Positions 5,985 to 13,501 of a stretch of DNA of 15,270 nucleotides are shown one piece after another. The notes below the pieces were generated by a model. That model was not told the origin of the DNA. It was given only the letters and a program-made list of their open reading frames with translations, and did no database searches. The DNA is from Bacilli bacterium (GTDB lineage Bacteria > Bacillota_I > Bacilli_A > RF39 > UBA660): NCBI GenBank assembly GCA_900772445.1, contig CAAHEL010000014.1:1-15270 (forward strand), given 5' to 3'. The position numbers were made by a program, and so were the translations under genes. How positions within the stretch are numbered: the stretch's first letter is position 1; every line of letters begins with the position of its first letter.

Positions 5985-6719
5985 CTAATATATTTTATTT
6001 AAATTCCTTAAAAAAGTTTTAGTTTTTAAATATAAACCAGAATATCTATCATAATAATCATCAATAAATTCATTTATTTCATTTTTAATTGTATCACTAA
6101 CATCAATTTTTTCTATTTTGGATATATCTATATAATAAAACATTCTGATAAGTTTAATTGTTTTAGTATGAACTATTTTCTCATTGCCTAAACAATTAGT
6201 ACACAAATATCCTCCTTTATAACTAGATATAGTTACTATATTAGAGGTATTACCACAACTAACACAAGAATCAATTACAGGTCTAATTCCTAGATTATCA
6301 AGTAATTTTAATTCTAAAATATTAGTTATTACTTGTTCGTCAAATAAAGAATTAATTTTTAGTAAAGAACTGATATATAATTCATAGATTTTTTTATTTG
6401 GTTCGTGTTTATAGACTTGAGTTACTAATTCAGTAATAAAACTAGCATAACTTAATTTTTTAATATCTCTTTTTATATTTTTTAAACTATCTATTATATC
6501 AACTTCCATTAATGTTGACATACCATTTTCTTTATAATTAATATGAAACATTCCATAAGTAAGTTTAGAACTAACACCACTTAAATTACTTTTAATTCTT
6601 TTACTACCTCTTGCTACACAACCAATTATTCCATCTTCTTTAGTAAAGATATTAATTATTTTACTACTTTCTTTATAATCAACTTCACTTACTATAACAC
6701 CTTCGAGCATCTTTATCAT
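5985..6719 (-). CDS. recO: DNA repair protein RecO
   Basis: RecO works with RecF and RecR to load RecA onto single-stranded DNA coated by SSB. The protein has an N-terminal OB fold (about 1-80, including KIINIFTKEDG and ARGSKR), a helical domain (about 85-145), and a zinc site CVSC (C152, C155) with CTNC (C173, C176). Length (244 aa) is usual for Bacillota. I chose ATG 6719-6717 because AAGGA (6728-6732) lies 8 nt before it. An earlier in-frame ATG at 6728 would add three residues but overlaps that ribosome site. The gene follows yqzL with a 1-nt gap and precedes yuiD, in an operon led by era. Confidence 0.9.
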   Translation of the reverse strand: MIKMLEGVIVSEVDYKESSKIINIFTKEDGIIGCVARGSKRIKSNLSGVSSKLTYGMFHINYKENGMSTLMEVDIIDSLKNIKRDIKKLSYASFITELVTQVYKHEPNKKIYELYISSLLKINSLFDEQVITNILELKLLDNLGIRPVIDSCVSCGNTSNIVTISSYKGGYLCTNCLGNEKIVHTKTIKLIRMFYYIDISKIEKIDVSDTIKNEINEFIDDYYDRYSGLYLKTKTFLRNLNKIY

Positions 6720-6720
6720 A

Positions 6721-6810
6721 CTATTCATCCTTCATAACTTTTTTATATTCTAAATAATATTTTATTTTACCTGTTTTTTTAAATAAATTCCATAATTCTT
6801 CTTTTGTCAT
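6721..6810 (-). CDS. yqzL: YqzL-like microprotein (29 residues)
   Basis: A 29-codon gene is present between era and recO, the same place as yqzL in Bacillus. It begins MTKEELWNLFKKTGKI and ends KYYLEYKKVMKDE. The W-N-x-F-x-x-T-G pattern followed by YLxYK fits the YqzL-like family, although it is shorter than the roughly 47-residue Bacillus protein. Function is unknown. A strong ribosome site (AGAGGAG at about 6816-6822) lies 5 nt before the ATG. Its last codons contain the recO ribosome site, and recO starts 1 nt after its stop, so translation of the two is likely coupled. Confidence 0.8.
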   Translation of the reverse strand: MTKEELWNLFKKTGKIKYYLEYKKVMKDE

Positions 6811-6817
6811 ATTGTCT

Positions 6818-6839
6818 CCTCTCATTATATATTGAGAGG
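6818..6839 (-). promoter_or_regulatory. Hairpin covering the yqzL ribosome binding site
   Basis: The arms 6818-6824 and 6833-6839 (CCTCTCA and TGAGAGG) form a 7-bp stem with an 8-nt loop, between the era stop and yqzL. In the minus-strand transcript the 3' arm contains much of the AGAGGAG ribosome site, so folding could hide it. On the plus strand the same hairpin is followed by seven T and looks like a terminator, though no plus-strand gene ends here. Confidence 0.5.
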
Positions 6840-6851
6840 TTTTTTTATTTT

Positions 6852-7739
6852 TTATTCAGTAAAATCACTATATCCTATTTCATTTAATATTTTTTCTCTA
6901 TCACGCCATTTTGGAATAACTTTAACATATAATTCTAAATAAACCTTTTTACCAAGATATTTTTCGATGTCTTCTCTTGCTCTAGTACCTATTTCTTTAA
7001 TCATATTACCTTGTTTACCTATTATTATTCCTTTTAAATTTTCTCTATCTACAATAATTAGACCATTAATATTAACTATTTTTTTAGTATATTCTATTTT
7101 TTCTGTTACACAGGTTACTGAATGTGGTACTTCTTCTTCGGTTAGTTGTAATACTTTTTCTCTAATTAATTCAGAAATAACAAATTCATCTGAACTACTA
7201 GTAACTACATCACTATCAAAATATTGTACTTTATCTGGTAGATAATTTTCTAAAACATTAAGTAATCTATCTACGTTATCATTTTTATATGCTGAAACTG
7301 GAATAATTTCACTAAAATCATATAATTCTTTATATTCTTCGATTTTAGGTAAGATTAAATCTTTTCTTATTTTATCAATTTTATTTAAGACAAGTATTAC
7401 TGGAACATTAACTTCTTTTAATAAATCTATAACAAATTTATCTCCTTTACCTAATTCTTCGGTTACATCTACTAAAAATAAAATAACATCAACATCATTA
7501 ACTGTAAAAAATGATTGTTTATTTAAAACTCTACCTAATTTATTTTTAGATTTATGAATACCTGGGGTATCTACAAAAACTATTTGTATATCATCTTTGT
7601 TATAAATACCTTGTATTAGATTTCTAGTAGTTTGTGGTTTATTCGAAGTAATTGATACTTTTTTACCAATAATACTATTTAATAAAGTGCTTTTTCCTAC
7701 ATTAGGTCTACCTATTAATCCAACAAAACCGCTTTTCAT
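6852..7739 (-). CDS. era: GTPase Era
   Basis: Era is a GTPase that binds the 3' end of 16S rRNA and assists small-subunit maturation. The sequence shows G1 GRPNVGKS (10-17), the switch PQTTRN (35-40), G3 DTPG (57-60), G4 NKID (119-122), G5 SAY (149-151), and a C-terminal KH domain with GIIIGKQGNMIKEIG (237-251). Length (295 aa) is normal. The reading frame is open for 16 more codons upstream, but that extension is hydrophobic, not Era-like, and contains the GGTGGTGAT ribosome site. ATG 7739-7737 is therefore the start. It heads the operon with yqzL, recO and yuiD. Confidence 0.95.
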   Translation of the reverse strand: MKSGFVGLIGRPNVGKSTLLNSIIGKKVSITSNKPQTTRNLIQGIYNKDDIQIVFVDTPGIHKSKNKLGRVLNKQSFFTVNDVDVILFLVDVTEELGKGDKFVIDLLKEVNVPVILVLNKIDKIRKDLILPKIEEYKELYDFSEIIPVSAYKNDNVDRLLNVLENYLPDKVQYFDSDVVTSSSDEFVISELIREKVLQLTEEEVPHSVTCVTEKIEYTKKIVNINGLIIVDRENLKGIIIGKQGNMIKEIGTRAREDIEKYLGKKVYLELYVKVIPKWRDREKILNEIGYSDFTE

Positions 7740-7754
7740 ATAATCACCACCATA

Positions 7755-7763
7755 ATTATAACA
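7755..7763 (-). promoter_or_regulatory. Extended -10 promoter of era
   Basis: TGTTATAAT on the minus strand is a perfect extended -10; no clear -35 is seen. It lies between the capA terminator and the era start, and a start 6-7 nt downstream would put the ribosome site at the very 5' end of the mRNA. Confidence 0.4.
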
Positions 7764-7770
7764 TAAAAAC

Positions 7771-7797
7771 AAAAAAAAGAATACCATTATGCTGGTA
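7771..7797 (-). terminator. Weak terminator of the capA-like gene
   Basis: On the minus strand TACCA and TGGTA form a 5-bp stem around the capA stop codon, followed within two bases by a T-rich tract (TTCTTTTTTTG). The short stem makes this uncertain. Confidence 0.4.
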
Positions 7798-9010
7798 ATT
7801 CTAATACATTAATGTTATTATCTAGTTTTTTTACAATACTTGAATATTTATTATAAATTTCATCTGCATTATCTAAATAATTATATATATCTTTATTACT
7901 AAAGGGAATTATTTTAAAATTAGTATAATTATTATGATAGGTATATATTAAATCATTAGATAAGTTAGATAAGGTTATTTCTTTGTTATCACCATTAACT
8001 TTTTTAGTAATATCAATACTAGTCATTAATCCTACTCTATTAGCGATATTAACTACTTCGTGAGCGGATAAGAAATTACCAAGTGAATAAATTACTAGGG
8101 TATTATCTATCCAAGTTACTGGTTCAACAACGTGAGGGTGAGTTCCAATTATAATATCTACTCCTAAAGATGATAGGAATTTAGCAGCGTCTTCTTGATA
8201 AGAATTTATATCAAAATTATATTCTATTCCCCAATGCATTGCTACCATAAGAACATCTACTTTATCTCTAATGCTTTCAATATCTTTTTTTACTTGTTCT
8301 TTATAGTTTTCATAATTAGTTTTATTTGACATATCCCAAATATTAACATAACTGTCATATCCACTTGGTCTTACAATACCATTTGTACCATAAGTATAAT
8401 TTAACATTGCATAAGTAATATTATTTTTTTTTGCTATTTTTATGTTATTTCTGTCTTCTAGAGTTTTATAACTTCCTGCTGTATAAACATTTTTACTATT
8501 CCAATAATTAAGAGAATTTTCTATTGCTTTAATTCCCCTATCCAAGGTATGATTAGTAGCAAGACTAACTAAATTAAAACCAGTATCTATCATATCGTCT
8601 CCTACTTCATAAGGAGAGTTAAAAGCAGGATAACTAGATAGTCCAATTTCACTTCCTCCTAGAATTGTTTCTTGGTTATAATATGCTAAATCGTAATTAT
8701 TAACTATATCTTTGATATAAGTTAACATTGGTTTAAAGTCATATCCGTTATTGTTAGCATTCTTTTTTGCTTCATTATATAAAGAAGAATGTATAAGCAT
8801 ATCTCCAACCATAATTAAAGATACTTTATACTCTTCTTCTTTCTTTTCTTGTTTTTCTTCTGCTACTTTTTCTGATGTTGGTAATTTTTTATCGTTTCCT
8901 TTAGATATAGCAAAAGTAATACCTAAAATTAATAAAATAGCAAAAACCATTAATATTATTATTTTACTTAATTTTTTTCTTGATTCTACCCTTTTCCTTT
9001 TTATTCTCAT
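7787..9010 (-). CDS. CapA/PgsA-family membrane-anchored metallophosphatase-fold protein
   Basis: This 407-residue protein has a very basic N-terminus (residues 2-16), one membrane helix (about 17-36), a charged linker (37-60) and a CapA domain (about 61-345; PF09587, calcineurin-like fold). Motifs visible are GDMLIH (69-74), YYNQET (110-115, near the usual N-x-E), ATNH (151-154), AMHWG (257-261), GTHPHV (289-294) and YSLGNF (308-313). These supply the usual Asp/Asn/His metal ligands. The family includes CapA/PgsA, needed for poly-gamma-glutamate synthesis or display, but no capBC genes lie nearby. A capsule role is therefore not established, and another surface-polymer or peptidoglycan role is equally possible. 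The start overlaps the end of the rnr paralogue by 47 nt; ribosome site GGGAGAAAG lies inside that gene, so the two are co-expressed. Confidence 0.8.
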   Translation of the reverse strand: MRIKRKRVESRKKLSKIIILMVFAILLILGITFAISKGNDKKLPTSEKVAEEKQEKKEEEYKVSLIMVGDMLIHSSLYNEAKKNANNNGYDFKPMLTYIKDIVNNYDLAYYNQETILGGSEIGLSSYPAFNSPYEVGDDMIDTGFNLVSLATNHTLDRGIKAIENSLNYWNSKNVYTAGSYKTLEDRNNIKIAKKNNITYAMLNYTYGTNGIVRPSGYDSYVNIWDMSNKTNYENYKEQVKKDIESIRDKVDVLMVAMHWGIEYNFDINSYQEDAAKFLSSLGVDIIIGTHPHVVEPVTWIDNTLVIYSLGNFLSAHEVVNIANRVGLMTSIDITKKVNGDNKEITLSNLSNDLIYTYHNNYTNFKIIPFSNKDIYNYLDNADEIYNKYSSIVKKLDNNINVLELPA

Positions 9011-11060
9011 ATCTTTCTCCCACTAATTCAAAATCAATTTTATTTTCATCAGTTATTCCAGATATCTTAACAGTTATTTTATCTCCAACTGTATAAGTGT
9101 ATCCACCATTTTTCTCTACTATCATATAACTTTCAGGAATTAATTTCATTATTCCGTTTAAAGAACTACTATTAACAAGTCCTTCATACATTTCATCAAT
9201 TTCTACAAAAAATCCAAAATTACATACCATAGAAATAACGCCATCATAAACTTCCCCAATATGTTCTTTTAAATAATTTGCTTGTCTATTTCTTAAAACA
9301 TCGTTTTCTAGTTTATCAGCACATTTTTCACTATTATTAAAATGCATTGCATAATCTTCTAAATCATCTTCCCATAAACTATTAGTATATTCTACACCAT
9401 AATCTAAATAATCTAGAATAATTGCTTGGTCGACAAAGTCTTCTCCTCTTCTTATTGGTGAAGTTTGCATACCATAAATCTTTTTTGCTGTAGCATAATG
9501 TCCTTTATTAACAACATCAAATCTTGCTTTAGACTGACATCTAATAAGTAAAGCACTTAATACTTTTTCTTCATCTTTTCCTTTTATGAATTTTAAAACT
9601 CTGATAATATCTTCACGACTATAGTTTTTCTTGGTTTTCATATTATATTTATTACATATAAAATTCATTACTGAGTTTAGAGCAAAAATATTTGGCATTT
9701 CGTGAACTCTATACATTAAGTTTAATCCTTTTTTTGTTAATAATGTTGTAACTGCTTCATTGGTAGTTAGCATAAAGTTTTCAATTAATTTTTCTCCACT
9801 TCTTTGAACTTTCTTTTCAAAACTAATATTACCATTTTCTTTTATAATAGAAACTTCTGGAGAATAAAAATCTAAAAATCCATCTTTCTTCATTTTATTT
9901 TCTAATTTTTTAGATAATTCATTCATATTTTCTAATGTTTCAACATATTTTTCATATCCTAAAGGTATTATTTTATCTTCTAGAATACTATTAACTGCAT
10001 CATAAGTCATTTTCTTTCTACTTCTTATTATACTTTTTACAATTTTAGTATCTTTAATATTACCAAGTTCATCAATAGTAACAAAATAAGATAAAGCAAG
10101 ACGGTCAGATTCTTCATTCAAAGAACAAATTTCATTAGATAATCTTGGGTGACACATTGGAATTACGCTATCATCTGGATAAGCACTAGTACCTCTTTCT
10201 AAAATATCATAAAAAGTATAAGTACCTCTTTTTATATAATAAGCAGGCATTGCAATACTAGTAATTAAAGTAGTTGTTCTATTATCATTTTTTATAATAG
10301 AAACAGCATCATCTATATCTTTAGTCTTTGCACCATCAATAGTAAAAGTGTCTATATATCTCAAATCAACAAAACCTTCTTCAGTAATTAAAGATTTAAT
10401 CTTTTCTTCAGTTAAAAACAAAGGAATATTTTCTACTTCATTTACTACTTTTTCAGGAAATTCTTTTTTAAATCCATAAAATGTTACATAAGGGTCTAAT
10501 TCCTTATCAATTTCATCTTTATGTCCTACAACACTTTCTAAAGTTGCATCAACACTATCTCTATTAAGACTAAATATAATCATATAACCAGTAGTAACTT
10601 TATCAATATCATTTCCATATAAAGGAATAAGTTCATCTTTATAACTAACATAATGACTATTATTTTTAATAACAACTTCCCCAATAAATTTAGGAATATA
10701 TTTTGATGTTATATCTACTATTTTACCAGTTTTTATATTATTTTTATAATTAGGTAAAATATCAATTAAAACACTATCACCAGTTATTATATTAGGAAAT
10801 TTATTTATTATTTCAACTTCCCCATCATATTTAGTTGAAACAATAACACTACCATTTCTTCTAACTTTAACAATTCCACTTACTAAATTAGTCTTTGATA
10901 CTAAAGTATATCTATTTCTTTTATTTAAAAATATAGTACCTTCCTTCATTAATTCACTAAGTAAATTATTAAGTTCACTTTCACTAATTTTCATATTTCT
11001 TCTTAAATTAGTATAATCTAATTCCTTATTCCTTAAAACAGAAACAATTTTTTCTTTCAT
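8964..11060 (-). CDS. Diverged RNase R-like paralogue (RNB/S1 exoribonuclease family)
   Basis: The 698-residue protein has the full RNase R layout: a winged-helix start (1-55), cold-shock-like OB folds (about 60-190), an RNB domain (about 235-575) and an S1 domain (about 600-682). The catalytic acids remain in TIDGAKTKDIDDAV (D242, D248, D250, D251), as do a Tyr in TSAY (Y294), R537/R538 of TSPIRR, and E585. Several motifs kept in the neighbouring rnr are lost: HIADVSYYV reads SIAMPAYYI (268-276), SHFTSPIRRYPDL reads GMQTSPIRRGEDF, and the HRL that follows is gone. It ends in a basic tail (KEKGRIKKKIK) that the neighbour lacks. The gene starts 18 nt after the neighbour's stop with ribosome site AGGAGGG. 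It probably binds RNA; whether it still degrades RNA, or has other substrates, is open. Confidence 0.85.
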   Translation of the reverse strand: MKEKIVSVLRNKELDYTNLRRNMKISESELNNLLSELMKEGTIFLNKRNRYTLVSKTNLVSGIVKVRRNGSVIVSTKYDGEVEIINKFPNIITGDSVLIDILPNYKNNIKTGKIVDITSKYIPKFIGEVVIKNNSHYVSYKDELIPLYGNDIDKVTTGYMIIFSLNRDSVDATLESVVGHKDEIDKELDPYVTFYGFKKEFPEKVVNEVENIPLFLTEEKIKSLITEEGFVDLRYIDTFTIDGAKTKDIDDAVSIIKNDNRTTTLITSIAMPAYYIKRGTYTFYDILERGTSAYPDDSVIPMCHPRLSNEICSLNEESDRLALSYFVTIDELGNIKDTKIVKSIIRSRKKMTYDAVNSILEDKIIPLGYEKYVETLENMNELSKKLENKMKKDGFLDFYSPEVSIIKENGNISFEKKVQRSGEKLIENFMLTTNEAVTTLLTKKGLNLMYRVHEMPNIFALNSVMNFICNKYNMKTKKNYSREDIIRVLKFIKGKDEEKVLSALLIRCQSKARFDVVNKGHYATAKKIYGMQTSPIRRGEDFVDQAIILDYLDYGVEYTNSLWEDDLEDYAMHFNNSEKCADKLENDVLRNRQANYLKEHIGEVYDGVISMVCNFGFFVEIDEMYEGLVNSSSLNGIMKLIPESYMIVEKNGGYTYTVGDKITVKISGITDENKIDFELVGERYENKKEKGRIKKKIK

Positions 11061-11078
11061 AAAACCCTCCTAAAAAAA

Positions 11079-13178
11079 CTATTTAACTAATATAAAATCA
11101 ACTGTTGAATTTTCTCTTGAAGCACCAATTACTTTAACAGTAACTGCATCTCCAAAAATATATCTCTTATTAGTTTTCTTTCCATAAACCATATAACCTG
11201 ATTCATCATAAATATAATAATCTCCAGGTATATCTTCTAATTTAACTAAACCTTCAACGGTATTATCTAATTCTACAAAGATACCAAAAGGTGTTACTCC
11301 ACTTATAACACCAGGATATACTTCTCCAATATGGTCTTCCATATATTCTGCTTTTTTCATTTTTTCTACATCTCTTTCACAATTAACTGAATCAAGTTCT
11401 TTTTGTGAAGTATGTTCGCACATTGAATATAGATTAGTATCCCAATACTCAACTACTTTATTTGAATAATTTATACTATAATCTCTTACAAGTCTATGAA
11501 GAATTAAATCTGGATACCTTCTTATTGGTGAAGTAAAATGTGAATAACACTTGCTACCAAGACCAAAGTGTCCGATATTTTCATTAGAATATTTTGCTTT
11601 TGCTTGACTTCTTATTGCTAAATCATTTAAAACTTTAGAATCTTCTTTATCAGTTAATTGTTTTAGTATTCTTTGAAAATCTTTAGCAGTTACTATTTTA
11701 TTTTTACCTGTTACAACATAACCTCTTAAAGCAAGAAAGTTCAAAAATGACTGTATTTTCATTTGATCTGGTTTATCGTGAACTCTATAAATTGATGGTA
11801 ATTCTTGATAATAAATATGTGAAGCAACTGTTTCATTAGCAACTATCATAAAGTTTTCAATTAATTTTTCTCCGGTTCTTTGACTTCTTAATTCTATTTT
11901 ATATGGGTGACATTTATCATCAACTAAAATCTTTGCTTCAGGTGAATCAAATTCAATATATCCACGATTAATCATTTTCTTTCTAAGAATATCAGATAAT
12001 TCATTCATAATTCTTAAATCATCTGCAAAATCTTCATATTCTGAAGTTATAACATTATCTTCTAGAATACTATTAACTTTATTATAAGTCATTTGAATTC
12101 TACTTCTTATTATACTTGGAGTAATATTATAATCAATTACTTCTCCTTTTGAATTAATTTTCATAATACAAGACATTGCAAATCTATCAACCTTGGGATT
12201 TAAAGAACAAATACCATTAGATAGTTTATGTGGTAACATTGGTACAACTCTATCAACTAAATAAACACTAGTAGACCTATAATATGCTTCATCATCTAAT
12301 GCAGTACCAGGTTTAACATAATAAGATACATCTGCGATATGAACTCCTAATTCATAATTACCATCTTTTAATTTAGTAATACTTACTGCATCATCTATAT
12401 CTTTAGTGTCATCTCCATCAATAGTAAAAATTACTTTATCTCTTAAATCAAGTCTACCAGAATCTAATCCTTCTTTAATCATTTCATCATTAAGTTCTAA
12501 AGGAATATCTTCTAATTCTTTAATTACTTCATCCGGAAAATTAGGTCTAAATCCATACTCATAAACAAAAGATAAAATATCTATACCAACATCATTCTTA
12601 TGTCCTATTATTTGAATTATTTCTCCAACATAATTACCATCTTTCAAAGGTCTAACTAAAACTTTATGTCCTTCGACTGCTCCATTGATATATTCTTTTG
12701 GTATATAAATATCAGGACATTTTTTATTATCTGGTTTAACATAATAATTATCTTTTTCTATAAAGACTTCCCCTACCAAAGGAGTATAATCTCTTTTTAT
12801 AACTTTAATTATTTTACCTTCTGGTTTATCTTTATTTTTATTTATTAATTCTACTAAAACTAAATCATTTGCTCTTGCAGTATTTAGATTTTTTTCACTT
12901 ATATATATATCTTTACTATCTTTATCAATTTCAACAAATCCAAATCCCTTTTCAGTCATAAGTAGTTTACCACTAAGTAAATGAGAATTAGATAAAAGTA
13001 AATATTTTTTCTTCTTATCACTATAATATAAAATGCCATTTGATGTCATTTCTTCTAAAGTATTTTGTAATCTTTGATATTCCTCAATTGTTTCTAAATT
13101 AAGTTTATCATTAATCTCTGTAATAGATAAAGAACTTTTATTCTTATCACTTAATATTTCAATAATTTTTTCTTCCAT
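11079..13178 (-). CDS. rnr: Ribonuclease R
   Basis: RNase R is a processive 3'-5' exoribonuclease that degrades structured RNA. In this 699-residue protein a winged-helix start (about 1-62) precedes cold-shock-like domains (about 66-195), RNB (about 246-580) and S1 (about 615-698). The RNB domain has TIDGDDTKDIDDAVSI (D254, D260, D262, D263 as metal-binding acids), HIADVSYYV (280-288), TSVY (Y306, nucleotide stacking), HFTSPIRRYPDLILHRL (R553, R554) and E601. The protein is shorter than B. subtilis RNase R (about 780 aa) and lacks the usual Lys-rich tail, ending VDFILVK. It follows secG, as commonly in Bacillota, but smpB, the usual downstream partner, is replaced by the rnr paralogue. The ribosome site is AGAGGTG; a hairpin terminator separates it from secG. 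Confidence 0.92.
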   Translation of the reverse strand: MEEKIIEILSDKNKSSLSITEINDKLNLETIEEYQRLQNTLEEMTSNGILYYSDKKKKYLLLSNSHLLSGKLLMTEKGFGFVEIDKDSKDIYISEKNLNTARANDLVLVELINKNKDKPEGKIIKVIKRDYTPLVGEVFIEKDNYYVKPDNKKCPDIYIPKEYINGAVEGHKVLVRPLKDGNYVGEIIQIIGHKNDVGIDILSFVYEYGFRPNFPDEVIKELEDIPLELNDEMIKEGLDSGRLDLRDKVIFTIDGDDTKDIDDAVSITKLKDGNYELGVHIADVSYYVKPGTALDDEAYYRSTSVYLVDRVVPMLPHKLSNGICSLNPKVDRFAMSCIMKINSKGEVIDYNITPSIIRSRIQMTYNKVNSILEDNVITSEYEDFADDLRIMNELSDILRKKMINRGYIEFDSPEAKILVDDKCHPYKIELRSQRTGEKLIENFMIVANETVASHIYYQELPSIYRVHDKPDQMKIQSFLNFLALRGYVVTGKNKIVTAKDFQRILKQLTDKEDSKVLNDLAIRSQAKAKYSNENIGHFGLGSKCYSHFTSPIRRYPDLILHRLVRDYSINYSNKVVEYWDTNLYSMCEHTSQKELDSVNCERDVEKMKKAEYMEDHIGEVYPGVISGVTPFGIFVELDNTVEGLVKLEDIPGDYYIYDESGYMVYGKKTNKRYIFGDAVTVKVIGASRENSTVDFILVK

Positions 13179-13199
13179 TATGCACCTCTTTTTATTAAA

Positions 13200-13227
13200 T
13201 TAGAAAAGGGCTTAACAAATTAAGCCC
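13200..13227 (-). terminator. Hairpin terminator between secG and rnr
   Basis: On the minus strand GGGCTTAA and TTAAGCCC form a perfect 8-bp stem with a 4-nt loop, overlapping the secG stop codon, followed by TTTTCTAATTT. The interrupted T-tract and the nearby rnr gene suggest partial read-through. Confidence 0.65.
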
Positions 13228-13438
13228 ATATTGATATTGCTAAACATAGTACGAAAAACAATAACCCTAAAGTAAATGTTAATCTACTAATAAATAATTC
13301 TACTCCTCTTTCTTTTCTATTTGCAAATAAATCAGAATTTCCACCTTGGATTATTTGAGAAGCGGCTTCTGCCTTCCCACTTTGAAGTAAAACTAATGCT
13401 ATTAATAAAATTGATATTATTAAAACTGCAACTTCCAT
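13220..13438 (-). CDS. secG: Protein translocase subunit SecG
   Basis: SecG is the small accessory subunit of the SecYEG protein export channel in the plasma membrane. This 72-residue protein has two membrane helices (about 3-19 and 50-70). Between them lies the conserved cytoplasmic loop with LLQSGKAEAAS, a Gly-Gly turn, and LFANRKERGVELFISRLT. The length and layout are typical for Bacillota SecG. The ribosome site AGGAGGAA (13444-13451) is strong and an extended -10 promoter lies just before it. It heads the secG-rnr-rnr paralogue-capA gene row. Confidence 0.93.
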   Translation of the reverse strand: MEVAVLIISILLIALVLLQSGKAEAASQIIQGGNSDLFANRKERGVELFISRLTFTLGLLFFVLCLAISIWA

Positions 13439-13457
13439 TTAATTTCCTCCTAACTAA

Positions 13458-13466
13458 ATTATATCA
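13458..13466 (-). promoter_or_regulatory. Extended -10 promoter of secG
   Basis: TGATATAAT on the minus strand is a perfect extended -10 without a clear -35. It sits 20 nt before the secG start codon, in the 63-nt gap after proS. Confidence 0.5.
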
Positions 13467-13501
13467 TATAATTCTCTTTTTTTGTTCTAGTTAACTAATA
13501 A

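Noticed and set aside
7740..7787. A 16-codon N-terminal extension of Era
   Set aside because: It is hydrophobic, unlike any Era start, and contains the ribosome site of the ATG at 7739.
7787..9010. Capsule or poly-gamma-glutamate operon
   Set aside because: Only a CapA-like gene is present; no capB, capC or capD-like gene is in the window.
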